Positions 20,852-33,385 of a stretch of DNA of 64,000 nucleotides are shown piece by piece. The stretch is from positions 56,488,878 to 56,552,877 of the forward strand of contig NC_083878.1 in the NCBI RefSeq assembly GCF_032452875.1, read 5' to 3'. Position 1 is the first letter of the stretch; every line of letters begins with the position of its first letter. The notes beneath the pieces were generated by a model that saw nothing but the letters and a program-made list of their open reading frames with translations, ran no database searches and had not been told where the DNA came from. Both the position numbers and the translations under genes were made by a program. The DNA comes from Bos javanicus (Eukaryota > Chordata > Mammalia > Artiodactyla > Bovidae).

Positions 20852-22463
20852 TGTTGTTGTTGTTCAGTAGCTTAGTTGCGTCTGACCCTGTGAGCCCATG
20901 GATTGCAACATGCCAGACTTCCCTTTCCTTCACAGTCTCCCAGATCTCGCTCAAACTCATGTCCATTGAGTTGCTGATGCAATCCAACTATCTCATCCTG
21001 TGTTATATCCTTCTCCTCCTGCCTTCAATCTTTCCCACAATCAGGGTTGTTATTGTTTTTCTTTTCTAATGAGTCAGCTCTTCACATCAGGTGGCCAAAG
21101 GATTGGAGATTCAGCTTCAGCATCAGTCCTTCCAATGAATATTCAGGGTTGATTTCCTTAAGGATTGACTGGTTTGATCTTGCAGTCCGAGGGACTATCA
21201 AGAGTCTTCTCCAATCCCACAGTTTAAAAACATCAGTTCTTTGGCACTGAGCTTTCTTTATGGTCCAACTCTCACATCCATACATGACTACTAGAAAAAC
21301 AAAACCACAGCTTTGACTATATAAAACTTTTCTGGCATATTAATGTCTCTGCTTTTTAATACACTGTCTAGGTTTGCCACAGTTTTTCTTCCAAGGAGGG
21401 AGCATCTTTTAATTTCATGGCTGCAGTAACCATCTGCAGTGATTTTGAAGCCCAAGAAAGAAAATCTCTCACTGTTTCCATTGTTTCCCTATCTATTTGC
21501 CATTAAGTGATGAGATCTAAGGCTATGGTCTTAGTTTTTTGAATGTTGAGTTTTAAGCCAGCATTTGTACTCTCCTCTTTCACTTTCATTAAGACGTTCT
21601 TTAGTTCCTCTTCATTTTCTGCCATAAGGGTGGTTCATTTCAGTTCAGTTCAGTTGTTCAGTCGTGTCTGACTCTTTGTAAACCCAAGAACTGCAGCATG
21701 CCAGGCCCACTGTCCATCACCAACTCCCAGAGTTTACTCAAACTCATGTCCATTGAGTCGGTGATGCCATCCAACCATCTCATCCTCTGTCATCTCCTTC
21801 TCCTCCTGCCCTCAATTTTTCCTAGCATCAGGATCTTTTCAAATAAGTCAGCTCTTCGCATCAGGTGACCGAAGTACTCGAGTTTCAGCTTCAACATCAG
21901 TCCTTCCAATGAACACCCAGGACTGATCTCCTTTATGATGGACTGGTTGGATTTCCTTGCAGTCCAAGGGACTCTCAGGAGTCTTCTACAGTACCACAGT
22001 TCAAAAGCATCAATTCTTTGGTGCTCAGCCTTCTTTATAGTCCAACTCTCACCCATACTTGACTACTGGGAAAACCACAGCCTTGACTAGACAGACCTTT
22101 GTTGACAAAGTAATGTCTCTGCTTTTTAACATGCCACCTAGGTTGGTCATAAATTTCCTTCCAAGGAGTAAACCTCTTGTAATTTCATGGCTGAAGTCAC
22201 CATCTGCAGTGATTTTGGAGCCCAGAAAAATAAAGTCAGCCACTGTTTCCCCATCTATTTGCCATGAAGTGTTGGGACTGGATGCCATGATCTTAGTTTT
22301 CTTAATGTTGAGCTTTAAGCCAACTTTTCTACTCTCCTCTCTCACTTTCATCAAGAGGCTCTTTAGTTCTTCTTCACTTTCTGCCATAAGGGTGGTGTCA
22401 TCTGCATATCTGAGGTTATTGATATTTCTCCTGGCATACTTGACTTCAGCTTGTACTTCATTT
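20852..22463 (-). mobile_element. two BovB 3' copies in tandem, one target duplication
   Basis: The first BovB 3' segment (20852-21636, tail GTTGTTGTT) is followed head-to-tail by a second (21637-22396, tail TTCAGTTCAGTTCAG). Both reach the same BovB position, CTGCCATAAGGGTGGT (21621-21636 and 22381-22396), after which the sequence carries on to 22463. The whole is flanked by a 10-bp repeat TAAAGTGCTT at 20842-20851 and 22464-22473. Confidence 0.85.
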
Positions 22464-22473
22464 TAAAGTGCTT

Positions 22474-23200
22474 AAATTTTAATAATCTTTTTTCTGGCTC
22501 TTAGCTCTTTCCAATAATAGGAAGCTACATGGGTTTTAATTTCGTTTAGGAGGCTTTATTTACTGAAGTTGAAGATTAAGATTTTGGTGGTCTTCCTTTT
22601 AAGTGAGCCTATCTAGAGTTTGAGAGAACAGACTTTCCAGATTAACTATATCTGGAGTAGACATTTTTCCAATTCCATGTTGATCTTTTTTGCCTAGAAG
22701 GGGGGAAAAGTCCTGGTTCAGCCCATTAATAAACATAGAGTTAAAAACTAGTTGGGTGGAACCAAAATCTAATGAAAGACCAAATTTTCTTTAAAAACAA
22801 CTTTAATCAGTCAATTGTAGTACCTGAGGTCATGAACAGACTCATGAGATTTTTGTGTGCATGTCTGAATTTTATTCCAATCAACAGACTTTTAAGAAAG
22901 CCCAAAGAATTGCACATGAAGTCCCCTAACAATTCCCTGAGCCTGAACATTTAATAAGGTAGTGGACTCGCCTCCTGGTTTTAATTCTAGAGACCTCTCA
23001 GGATTTTCTCAATCAGCAATTTTCTTCGAATTCCTTGGTCTGGCCTTCCCTAACAAACATGCAGACAGCTGATGTTAAGTCAGAGAAACCAGGTTGATAA
23101 GTTTGAATGATTAAATTAAATCCCTCAGTAGATATGTGTGATTCTTCTGTTACTTTTTGGGGAAATATTTGAGTATGGCTTACAGTTTACCTTTGTTCAC
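22474..23200 (-). pseudogene. possible class I ERV gag remnant
   Basis: The minus strand can be read, with stops, as FINGLNQDFSPLLGKKDQHG then STPDIVNLESLFSQTLDR (about 22590-22745), and further right FSDLTSAVCMFVREGQTKEF (about 23030-23100). These resemble capsid C-terminal blocks of class I ERVs and fit the pol shreds to the left. The assignment is tentative. Confidence 0.4.
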
Positions 23201-26200
23201 AGAATATAAGAAATTAAGGGGTTTAGCCTCAAAATTCTCAGAAGGCTTGATTTTAAAGGAACATGTTCTAGCAAGTTCAGAATAAATTGTTTGGAGAGAA
23301 TTTCAGAGAAAAGGGGAAATTTGGCTAGACACTTAATATGAAGAAATTGAGGGTATAGAGCAGGTGTAGTCAGTATACAAGAAAGGAGGAAAAGGGTGCT
23401 GGATTTGATATTTGGCAATGAGGCACCAAGGGAGAGAAGCAAGATGGCACAGGAGTCAGAGCCTGAGACAAGAATCCATGAAAGTAGAACCCAAGGGTTA
23501 TTTTTTATCTTTATTTAATTATTTATTTTGCCTCAGTTAATCTTAAAATAATATTATAAGAGAAGTCATTTTAGAATCTTGATAGCATTTGGAAGCTTTA
23601 AAATATTAATTGAAATAGAAAATTTCTGGAAATTTTTGAACTGTTATAATCCAATTCAGTTTAAGTTTGGGGATTTCAAAAATTCCATAATGGCCATTGA
23701 TAGTCTAAATTTCCTTTGATCAGATTGAACCATTTAGTTTGCTTTCAAAATAAATGAGCAAGGACTGTGATTTTTAGACATAAAATCAGCCAGATCATCT
23801 GTTAGTAGAGCACCATCAAAACACTTAAATAATGAGATCCCATTCCTTAGAAGTTCTTTCACTCTGAATTAAACAACAATTCTCAAAGAGCTCAATTCAG
23901 CTTGCTTGTATCAAATCTAATACCAGACAGTTTAAGGGAACACCTTGATCCAGAGTGCCAGGACAAAGACTTTTTAATCCAGTTTTCAGAGAACAGCTTC
24001 TTCCAAAGGAAGAGACTGAAGGCTGAAAAGCTAGCATAGTTTCAGTGAAGCGGCCCTTGTTCCTGAAGGAATGGGCTGAAGGCATTTTCAGTCAGGTTGT
24101 ATTGAAGCAATCAGATCTCAAAATCAGACTGAAGTACAAATTATCAATTGCAAATAGAACAAAGCTTAACTAGAAAGATGAAATCTTAAAATAGATGCTG
24201 AATAAAACCTGGAGATCTTCAAATGCAAAGAAGGCATGAGCTCAAATCCAGGAGAAAGTCATATCAGAGTCAATGAGAAAAACTGAGCAAAAAGTGACTC
24301 AATTGTGGATTCTGCACCTGTTTGCTCACCAACCATAGAGCCTTTGGGTGTCTTATCTGGTCATGTATGGGTCACCTAAATATCAACCTAAAACAAATAG
24401 AGTGTTAGATATTTCTTCAGCAAAGATTTTTTTAAAGGGATTAGCAGAGAATTGCAATTCTGGAATCTGCAACTGTGGTGAGCCATGTGCAAGTTTGTCC
24501 TAATGGCTAGGGAAGGAGACCACTTTTATAGAGGGGAAAAAGAAGTTGGGAGGGTTTTAGTAAACAGAGAGTCCATTACTTTTCACTGGCTGAGTCTTTG
24601 CTAGGACAGAAGAACCTTTCTTCTTGTTGGGCTCTGCTACTGTCATAGCACTTTCCCTTATGATCTCCCAACTCTATTTAATTGAAGTTTCTGTTTATTA
24701 ATTTTTCACACCTTGCTATCAATGATGGCTGCTTTATGTCTCACAACGTCTTCTTCCCTATTCTCAGGGTTAAGGACATGTAAACAGTTTTCCTGGAGTT
24801 GCATGGCTCATTAATTAAGGGAATTATGTCGGTTTTTACACAGCATAAATGCTGGAGAAGGCTCAGAACTAATCTGAAGACTTTGGTGAATTTCCGAAGT
24901 TGAATTACAGCTCTGCCTAAGCCAAAAGCAGAAAATGATATCAGTACTAACCACAAGTTAATCCTCAAGAATGTTTCTAGATCAATAGACCAATACTTGA
25001 TCCCTCTTCTCAGACTGACTCCTACATATAATGACAGACTGATCCCCAACTTTGTGTTCCTCCTTACCTCTATCCACAGTTATAGATTGAAACTTGCCAC
25101 CATAACCTATTTCCTAAATATATACCAGTGGAAATAGGAGGTCTGGTAAGGATTTGTTTGCATTAGTGTTATTGAGTCCCATGTCAGGGGAGCTAAAACT
25201 CAATGATTACTTCTGACATTTTTTTCATTAATTGGTTTAAATTTGGGAGAGAACAGCTCAGAATATAAAAATATTTAGATGACATTCATGGGAAAAAAAT
25301 AAGTCACCTACTCCAACAAGTGGTTAAGAAGAATTTCAGTGTGAAAAGCTCTGTGCTAGGTGCTATAAAAATGTAAAAGGTGAAAAACACAGTTAAAAAA
25401 AATCTGAAACACCTTTATTTATGAACGATAGAGTCACAATAGTTCGTCTTGAGAAGAACATGGTAGTAAAGATAATAGAATGAAGCTGGTGAAAATAAGG
25501 ATGTTAATGACTATGCTATTGGGGTAGAAACTAAGGTTTGTGTGAAGCTGACACCATGTTACATTTTATAGGAAAATTTTACTTCTTACATAAAAATTAA
25601 TAAATATTTGCATTCATTTTCTGTAACTTCTATAGGAAATCTCCACAAATTTAGCAACCAAAAACAATACATTTTTGTTATCTCAGAGTTCTGCAGTTGA
25701 TAAATTTGGACATGGCATGGCTCATGGCTATTTCTGAGCTCCATGTTTCACAAGGCCTGGACTCAATGAACCAACGTAACAATAAGACTGTATTCCTTTC
25801 TAGAGGCTCTGGAAAAGAACCTGCTTCCCAGCTGATTCAGATTGTTGGTACTATTTAGTTCCTTGTGCTTTATAAGACTGGAGTCTCTCTTGACTTCCTG
25901 ACTTTTCTGTCTTCCTCTTCTCTGAAGAGCTCCTCTGATGTTTCCACTTGGATAATCCAAGTACACTTATCTATTTAAGAGCAGAAACATAGTAGCCTTA
26001 ATCACAAATGCCTTAGCAGCAGTACCTAGATTAGTGTCTGATTGCATAACTAGGGAGCAAAAATCTTTAGAGTTTGTCAACCTCAGTGTTCAACAGAACT
26101 CCTGAATGAAGAAATGCTGATTTATTTCTTCAAGTGAAGGCCATAAATCACAGATTATCTCAGAGCTAGAAGCTTGTAGAAAGTGGGGTAAAATGATGGG

Positions 26201-27157
26201 AATTGCTGATCATTTACAAACATAAAGGCTGAAGTGATTTTGCTGTTTAAATATCAGTTTCCTTTGAAGACACCAATCACAGATGTCAACCTTGTGGTTA
26301 AAAAATCAATATATTTCTAGAGTGATATTCAGTTAGAAGGGTCATAAATTGTGCATATGGCTTACAAGAAATGGATGGGGAGCCTTGCCCAGCATATTGA
26401 CTATTCTGTCTTTGAAATGTTGCCATTTCATCAATTAAGATGATTTCCTAGGCAGAAGAAGTCAGATTTATGACTGTGATTGGAGGAGTTGATATAAGCC
26501 TTTACCGAGCTTTGGCTTTGGGTCAGAAATCTGTGAGTTACTTTCACACTCATAATGTCTTTTGGCTTTCTGTTTGGACAGAGTGAGTGGTTCTGTGCCT
26601 CCCTGTGCTTTCCTGCTGGACAGGCCAAAGGAGGTGAAAAGGTACTGAGAGCTGGAAAGCTCATCCAGCCAAGCCTGACCATGAGGCTGCTACTTTTGGA
26701 ACACTAGACTTCCATGGGAATATATATTGTAAATGGAAGAAACAAAGATGGCCATTGTTTTGGCCACTGTGAAAAACATTTCTTAATTTCTCAGATTTAC
26801 ATTGTTTCCTATTTGGATAGTACACCACAGGTCTTCTTTAGGGTGGAAGAAATACATGCTAACTTATCTGATAAAATTTTACCTTGGAAACATGTGCCAT
26901 GATTTTAAATTAGGGAAAATTGGATGCAGGATTTTCCCCTTTAGCATATTACAAAAATTAGAGCATTTTATTTTTAAATATAATTATGGTTTTAAAAAGT
27001 GTTTTGTTTCTCTGGTTTGTGTTTATTATGAAACAGGGCAATGCCTCTAGTCACCTTAATCATGGAGAGAGGACTGGAAAACTCCTCAAGGAAGTTAGCA
27101 ATTGCCTCAGAAGGACAGGGTTGCTGAATGCTGTATATACACACGCAGCTACAGTCA
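23201..27157. other. about 4 kb unassigned
   Basis: No cellular exon recognised. 24700-25050 contains a 102-codon minus frame (25049-24741) without a known motif. 25600-25960 reads like a worn old interspersed repeat (TTATCTCAGAGTTCTGCAG). A short (AC)n run lies at 27178-27195. The rest appears unique. Confidence 0.45.
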
Positions 27158-27392
27158 TCAAGACAGTAGGAAATTGGCACACACACACACACACAAACAA
27201 ATATGGACCAATGGAACAAGATAGAAATCCCAGGGAGAAACCTACACACCTATCTTTGACAATGAAGGCAAGACTATACAATGGAGAAAAGATAATCTCT
27301 TCAATAAGTGATGTTGGGAAAATTGGACAGCTATATGTAAAAGAATGAAATTAGAACACTTCCTAACACCGTACACAAAATTAAACTCAAAA

Positions 27393-28730
27393 TACATTCC
27401 AATCCCAAAGAAAGGCAATGCCAAAGAATGCTCAAACTACTGCACAATTGCACTCATCTCACACGCTAGTAAACTAATGCTCAAAATTCTCCAAGCCAGG
27501 CTTCACCAATATGTGAACCATGAACTTCCAGATGTTCAAGCTGGTTTTAGAAAAGGCAGAGGAACCAGAGATCAAATTGCCTACATCCACTAGATCATCA
27601 AAAAAAACAAGAGAGTTCCAGAAAAAAAAAAAAATCTACTTCTGCTATATTGACTATGCCAAAGTCTTTGACTGTGTGGATCACAATAAACTGTGGAAAA
27701 TTCTGAAAGAGATGGGAATACCAGGCCACCTGACCTGCCTCTTGAGAAACCTATATGCAGGTCAGGAAGCAATAGTTAGAACTGGACATGGAACAACAGA
27801 CTGGTTCCAAATAGGAAAAGGAGTACGTCAAGGCTGTACATTGTCACCCTACTTATTTAACTTCTATGCAGATTACATCATGAGAAACGCTGGGCTGGAA
27901 GAAACACAAGCTGGAATCAAGATTGCCGGGAGAAATATCAGTAACCTCAGATATGCAGATGACACCACCCTTATGGCAGAAAGTGAAGAGGAACTAAAAA
28001 GCCTCTTGAGCAAAGTGAAAGAGGAGAGTGAAAAAGTTGGCTTAAAGCTCAACATTCAGAAAACTAAGATCATGGCATCTGGTCCCATCACTACCTGGGA
28101 AATAGATGGGGAAACTGTGGAAGCAGTGTCAGACTTTATTTTTGGGGGCTCCAAAATCACTGCAGATGGTGACTTCAGCCATGAAATTAAAAGACACTCC
28201 TTGGAAGGAAAGTTGTGACCAATCTAAATAGCATATTTCAAAAGCAGAGACATTACTTTGCCAACAAAGGTCTGTCTAGTCAAGGCTATAGTTTTTCCAG
28301 TAGTCATGTATGGATGTGAGAGATGGACTGTGAAGAAAACTGAGTGCCGAAGAATTGATGCTTTTGAAGTGTGGTGTTGGAGAAGACTCTTGAGAGTCCC
28401 TTGGACTGCAAGGAGATCCAACCAGTCCATCCTAAAGGAGATCAGTCCTGGGTGTTCATTGGAAAGACTGATGCTGAGGCTGAAACGCCAATACTTTGGC
28501 CACCTCATGTGAAGAGTTGACTCATTGGAAAAGACCCTGATGCTGGAAGGGACTGGGGGCAGGAGGAGAAGGGGATGACAGAGGATGAGTTGGCTGGATG
28601 GCATCACTGAACTCGATGCGATGAGTTTGGGTGAACTCCGGGAGTTGGTAATGGACAGGGAGGCCTGGAGTGCTGCGATTCATGGGGTCACAAACAGTCA
28701 GACATGACTGAGTAACTGAACTGAACTGAA
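27393..28730 (+). mobile_element. BovB LINE inserted in L1, RT region
   Basis: 1.34 kb of plus-strand BovB with the 3' tail ACTGAACTGAACTGAAA. A 232-codon frame (27520-28218) includes YIDYAKVFDCVDHNKLW (motif A), KGVRQGCTLSPYLFNFYAD (motif B) and LRYADDTTLMAE (motif C, YADD). A poly-A expansion at 27620-27634 and stops before and after mean the element is inactive. Confidence 0.9.
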
Positions 28731-29221
28731 ACACTGTAAAACTCTTAAAGGAAAACATATGATGTATACTCTGACAAAAATCACAGGAAGACCCTCTCTG
28801 CCTCACTTCCTAGAGTAATGGAAATGAAATAAAAAATAAATAACTGGGACCTAATTAAATTTAAACTCTTTTGCACAGCAAAGCAAACAATATACAAGAT
28901 GAAAAGACAACCCTCAGAATGGGAGAAAATAGTTGCAAACTAAGCAACTGACAAAGAATTAATCTTGAAAATATATAAGCAGCTCATATAGCTCAGTATC
29001 AGAGAAATGAACAGCCCAATTAAAAATGGGCAGAAGACCTAAGCAATAATTTTTCCAAATAACACATGTAGAAGACAAATAAACACATGAAAAGATGCTC
29101 AATATCACTTATTATTAGAGTAATGCAGTCAAAACCACACAGCAATCCAAAAGGACATCATGACAAACTATAAACAATAAATGCTGGGCTGGATGTGGAG
29201 AAAACAGAACTCTCCTGCACT

Positions 29222-29438
29222 GGAAAGTGAAAGTGAAGTCGCTCAGTTGTGTCTGACTCTTTGTGACCCCAAGGACTGTAGCCCACCAAGCTCCTCCGTC
29301 CATGGGATTTTCCAGGCAAGAATACTGGAGTGGGTTGACATTTCCTTCTCCAGGGGATCTTCCCCACCCAGGGGTCGAACCCAGGTCTCCTGCATTGCAG
29401 GCAGACGCTTTAGCCTCTGAGCCACCAGGGAAGGGAAT
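29222..29438 (-). mobile_element. Bov-tA SINE
   Basis: Bov-A monomer and tRNA head on the minus strand, ending in the reversed head GAGCCACCAGGGAAG near 29420. Confidence 0.88.
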
Positions 29439-29572
29439 GTACATTAATATAGCCCCTATGGAGAATAGTATGGAGATTCTTTTACAAAGTAGGAATAAAA
29501 TTACGGCATGATCCAGCAATCCCACTATTGGGCATATACCCTAACAACACCATAATTCAAAGAGACACATGT

Positions 29573-31440
29573 CATCTGTATGTCTTCTTTGGAGAAATGT
29601 CTGTTTAGGTCTTTTGCCCACTTTTTGATTGGGTTCTTCATCTTCCTGGTATTGAGCTGCATGTGTTGTTTGTATATTTAGATTAATTCTTTGTCAGCTG
29701 TTTCATTTGCTATCATTTTTTCCCATTCTGAGGGCTGTCTTTTCAAGTTACTTATAGTTACCTTTGTTGTGTAAAATCTTTTAAGTTTAATTAAGTCCAT
29801 TTGTTTATTTTTGTTTTTATTTTCATTACTCTGGGAAGTGAGTCATAGAGGATCTTGCTGTGATTTATGTTGGAGAGTGTTCTGCTTATGTTGTCTAGTT
29901 TCTGATCTTACATTTAGGTCTTTAATTCATTTTGAGTTTATTGTTTTGTATGGTGTTAGAGAATATTCTAGTTTCATTCTTTTACATGTATTTGACCAGT
30001 TTTTCCAGCACCAATTTTTGAAGAAATTGTCTTTTCTCCATTGTATATCTTTGCTTTCTTTGTCAATGATAAGATGTGCATAGGTGCATGGATTTATCTC
30101 TGGGCTTTCTATTTTGTTCCATTGATCTATACTTCTGTCTTTGTGCCAGAACCATACTGTCTTGAGGACCATAACCATGTAGTACAGTCTGAAGTCAGGA
30201 AAGTTGATTCCTGTAGTTTCATTTTTCTTTCTCAAGATTGCTTTGGCTATTTGAGGTCTTTTGTTTCCATACAGATTGTGAAATTATTTCTAGTTCTAGT
30301 TTTGTGAAAAATATCATTGGTAATTTGATAGGAATTGGGTTGAATTTGTAGATTGCTTTGGATTGTATACTCATTTTCACTATATTGATTCTTCCAATCC
30401 AAGAACATGGTATATTTCTCTATCTATTTGTGTCTTTTTTAATTTCTTTCATCAATTTTTTATAGTTTTGTATATAAAGTTCTTTTATTTCTTTAGGTAA
30501 ATTTGTTCCTAAGTATTTTATTCTTTTTGTTGCAATGATAGATGTGTTTCCTTAATTTCTCTTTCTGATTTTTTATTGATAGTGCATGGGAATGCAAGAG
30601 ATTTCTGTGTATTAATTTTATATCCTGCAACTTCACTATATTCATTTATTAGCTCTAGTAATTTTCTGGTTGTTTCTTTAGAGTTTTATGTTTAGAGGAT
30701 CATGTCATCTACAAACAGTAAGAGTTTTACTTCTTTTCCAATGTGGATTTCTTTTATTTCTTTTTCTCCTCCTCTGATTGCTGTGGCTAGAACTTCCAAA
30801 ACTGTGTTGAACGGACATTTCTCCAAAGAATACCACAGATGGCTAATAAAGACATGAAAAGATGCTCAATATCACTCATTATTAAAGAAGTGTTCATTGG
30901 ACCACTCTTTACAGTAGCCAGAACATGGAAGCAACCTAGATATTCATTTACAGATGAGTAAAGAAGTTGTAGTACACATATACAATGAATATTACTCATC
31001 CATAAAAAGGAACAATTTTGAGTCAGTTGTAATGAGGTGAATGAACCTAGAGACTGTTATACAGAGGGAAGTAAGTCAGAGAAAAACAAATGTCATATAT
31101 TAATGTATATAGGTGTCATTTAGAAAAATAGTACTGTTGAACTTATTTATAGGGAAGAAATGGAGATGCAGATATAGAGATGGACTTGTGGACACAGCGG
31201 GAAAAAGAGATGGTGGGACTAACTGGGAGAATAGCATTGACATATATATACTACAATGTGTAAAATAAATAACTAGTGGGAAGCTGCTACATAACACAGG
31301 GAGCCCTGCCTGTCACTCTGTGATGAACTAAAGTAGTGGGCTAGGAGGGCAGAGGGAAGCTCTGTAGGATGGGATATATATCTATATAATGATGACTAAT
31401 TCACATTGTTACAAGACAGAAACCAATACAACATTTAAAA
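29573..31440 (+). mobile_element. L1 with 5' inversion
   Basis: 29573-30810 is L1 ORF2 on the minus strand and 30811-31440 is the following L1 3' part on the plus strand, ending in an A-rich tail with AAACAAACAAACAAAC. The inverted block ends in L1 coordinates at the same ACATTTCTCCAAAGAA motif where the sense block starts (left copy reversed near 29590, right copy near 30817). This is the signature of twin-primed L1 integration. Confidence 0.85.
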
Positions 31441-31454
31441 CAATTAAACAAACA

Positions 31455-31869
31455 AACAAACTATGATGAGAACAATGATGTATCAATCTGTCAGAATGTA
31501 TACTAGCAAAAATTCATGAATATTAAATGTTGGCAAGAAGATAAAGAAAAGGGAACCCTAGCAAACTGTGAGTACCAATGTAAATTGGTGCAGCCGCTAT
31601 GGAAAACAGTATGGATTTTTCTCAAAAAACTAAAAATATAAGTGCTATGTGAGCTAGCAATTGCACTCCTAGTTATATATTCATAGAAACTAAAAGCCAT
31701 AAATTAAAAAAGATACCTGTATCATAATGATTAATGCAACATTATTTACAATAGCCAAGATATATATGTAAGCTAAGTGTTTATATATATATAATACACA
31801 CAGATATATATATATATATTGACATATATGTGTATATATATGTCAATGCTATTCTCTCTATATATGTTC

Positions 31870-31903
<34 letters not shown>

Positions 31904-32365
31904 AAATACACATGCATGTAATAGAAAATTAGTCATAGAAAAGGAAAAAAAATTTGTTATTTGAAGCAGCCTGGATAGACCTGGAAGGTATTATGTGTTA
32001 TACAGAGTGAAATATATCAGACAGAGAAAGAAAGATGCTGTATGTTGTCACTTATATGTTGACTCTAAAAAATGAAACATTAATGAATACAACAAAGCAG
32101 AAATAGATTTACAGATTTAAAGAAAATCTAGTGGTTTTCTGTGAGCAGAGGGAAGAGGGGAGGGGCAAGATAGAGGTATGAGATTAAGAGGTAGAAACCT
32201 AGCATTCATAAAATAAATAAGATTCAAGAATGTATTGTATAGTACAGTGAAAATAGTCAATATTTTATAATAAATTTAAATGGAGTATAATGTATAACAT
32301 ATTGAATCATAATACACAACTGAAACTAATGTTTTAAATCAATTATACTTCAATAAAAAGGAAAA
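31455..32365 (+). mobile_element. older L1 3' end with AT microsatellite
   Basis: Diverged L1 3' sequence (TGGAAAACAGTATGGATTTT, then ACAATAGCCAAGATATA) ending near ATTATACTTCAATAAAAAG. A (TA)n-type microsatellite at 31761-31915 has expanded inside it. Confidence 0.75.
31761..31915. repeat. AT-rich microsatellite with palindrome
   Basis: Alternating TA/ATATGT blocks. TTGACATATAT at 31819-31829 is matched by ATATATGTCAA at 31836-31846, giving a short hairpin. Confidence 0.85.
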
Positions 32366-33385
32366 AATGCAATATGATTAAAGATACATTTCTTTTTATT
32401 TTTTATTTTTTCACCAAAGGAAATATTACCACTGGAAATTCAGTTTATAGCTGCAGAATTACCACCAACAAACTAAATATAATTGATGGGAATCTGTTGG
32501 AAGCATAATCTTAATTATTTCTCAAATGAAGAACTATACTTGTATTATGACCAGTTAATCCTAAAAGAAAAGTAAATAACAGATGATAAATTTTATAAAA
32601 TACTCAATGGATATATTACAAGAACAAACATGCTATGTAAGAGGGAACTGTTTCAAATGTGAGATTCTGAGACCAAATAAAGTTGATGCAGTTTCCTGAT
32701 AAAAACTTTATTGCCCCCAATAACTGCATAAGCCATAAGGTAGATACCGTTAAGAGTTACTGTTCATTACGAGAATATGACTAATAAAATTCAAAGAGCT
32801 ATTGTACCAGCTTTCCAATATACTAATAACTTTCCTCATTGCTTCAGGGGCTTTGAGGTTTTGCTCCGTTTGCCTTGTTTCACAAAGTATATGTTATCTG
32901 TATGTTTTATACTGATAGGTTTAGGATAAGATGAAAGAACCAAGCTAACATCCTAATATTTGACTAATATATCCTAAAGTGCGTCCTTTAGTTTTAAATC
33001 TTCCATATGCTTCAGGGATAGTTTTGACCTGGGCTCTTCTAAGTCATCTTCCTGGAACTTTTCAAATTTTGACATTTTTGGAAGAAAGATACTGAATTCC
33101 TGCAAAAGGATCATTTACTTCTCATATTATTCTGGCAATGCTGACTAAGGCTGAGCTGAAAATATTACTATTATTGGACTTGGAAGGTAATAAGAATAAA
33201 AAGTACAGGTTAGATACTTTATCTTTTGGTAAATAAAACTTAAGACTGAGCCTTGGCTACTATAAGAGGAAGAATTCCTCGCTTACTATTAGGAATTAAA
33301 TTGTAAATTCTTAAAATCTAGATGTGTAAATATAGTAATTGAATAAACTACTCAATTAGTTAATAAAGACATTATAAAGTAGAAA
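32366..33385. other. unique-looking, nothing recognised
   Basis: About 1 kb of AT-rich DNA without an open frame or repeat I can name. Confidence 0.5.

Larger units (their letters stand above)
27158..29572 (+). mobile_element. L1 ORF2 segment, twice interrupted
   Basis: L1 ORF2 C-terminal sequence at 27196-27392, 28731-29221 and 29439-29572 (GGCATATACCCTAACAAC). It is broken by BovB (27393-28730) and a Bov-tA (29222-29438). About 35 L1 bases appear lost at the BovB site. Confidence 0.87.

Noticed and set aside
24741..25049. 102-codon minus frame with hydrophobic stretch
   Set aside because: No motif, no splice or promoter context, isolated; length is within chance expectation for 4 kb of AT-rich DNA.
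27173..27200. (AC)n run
   Set aside because: A short ordinary microsatellite inside an L1 remnant; no further significance.
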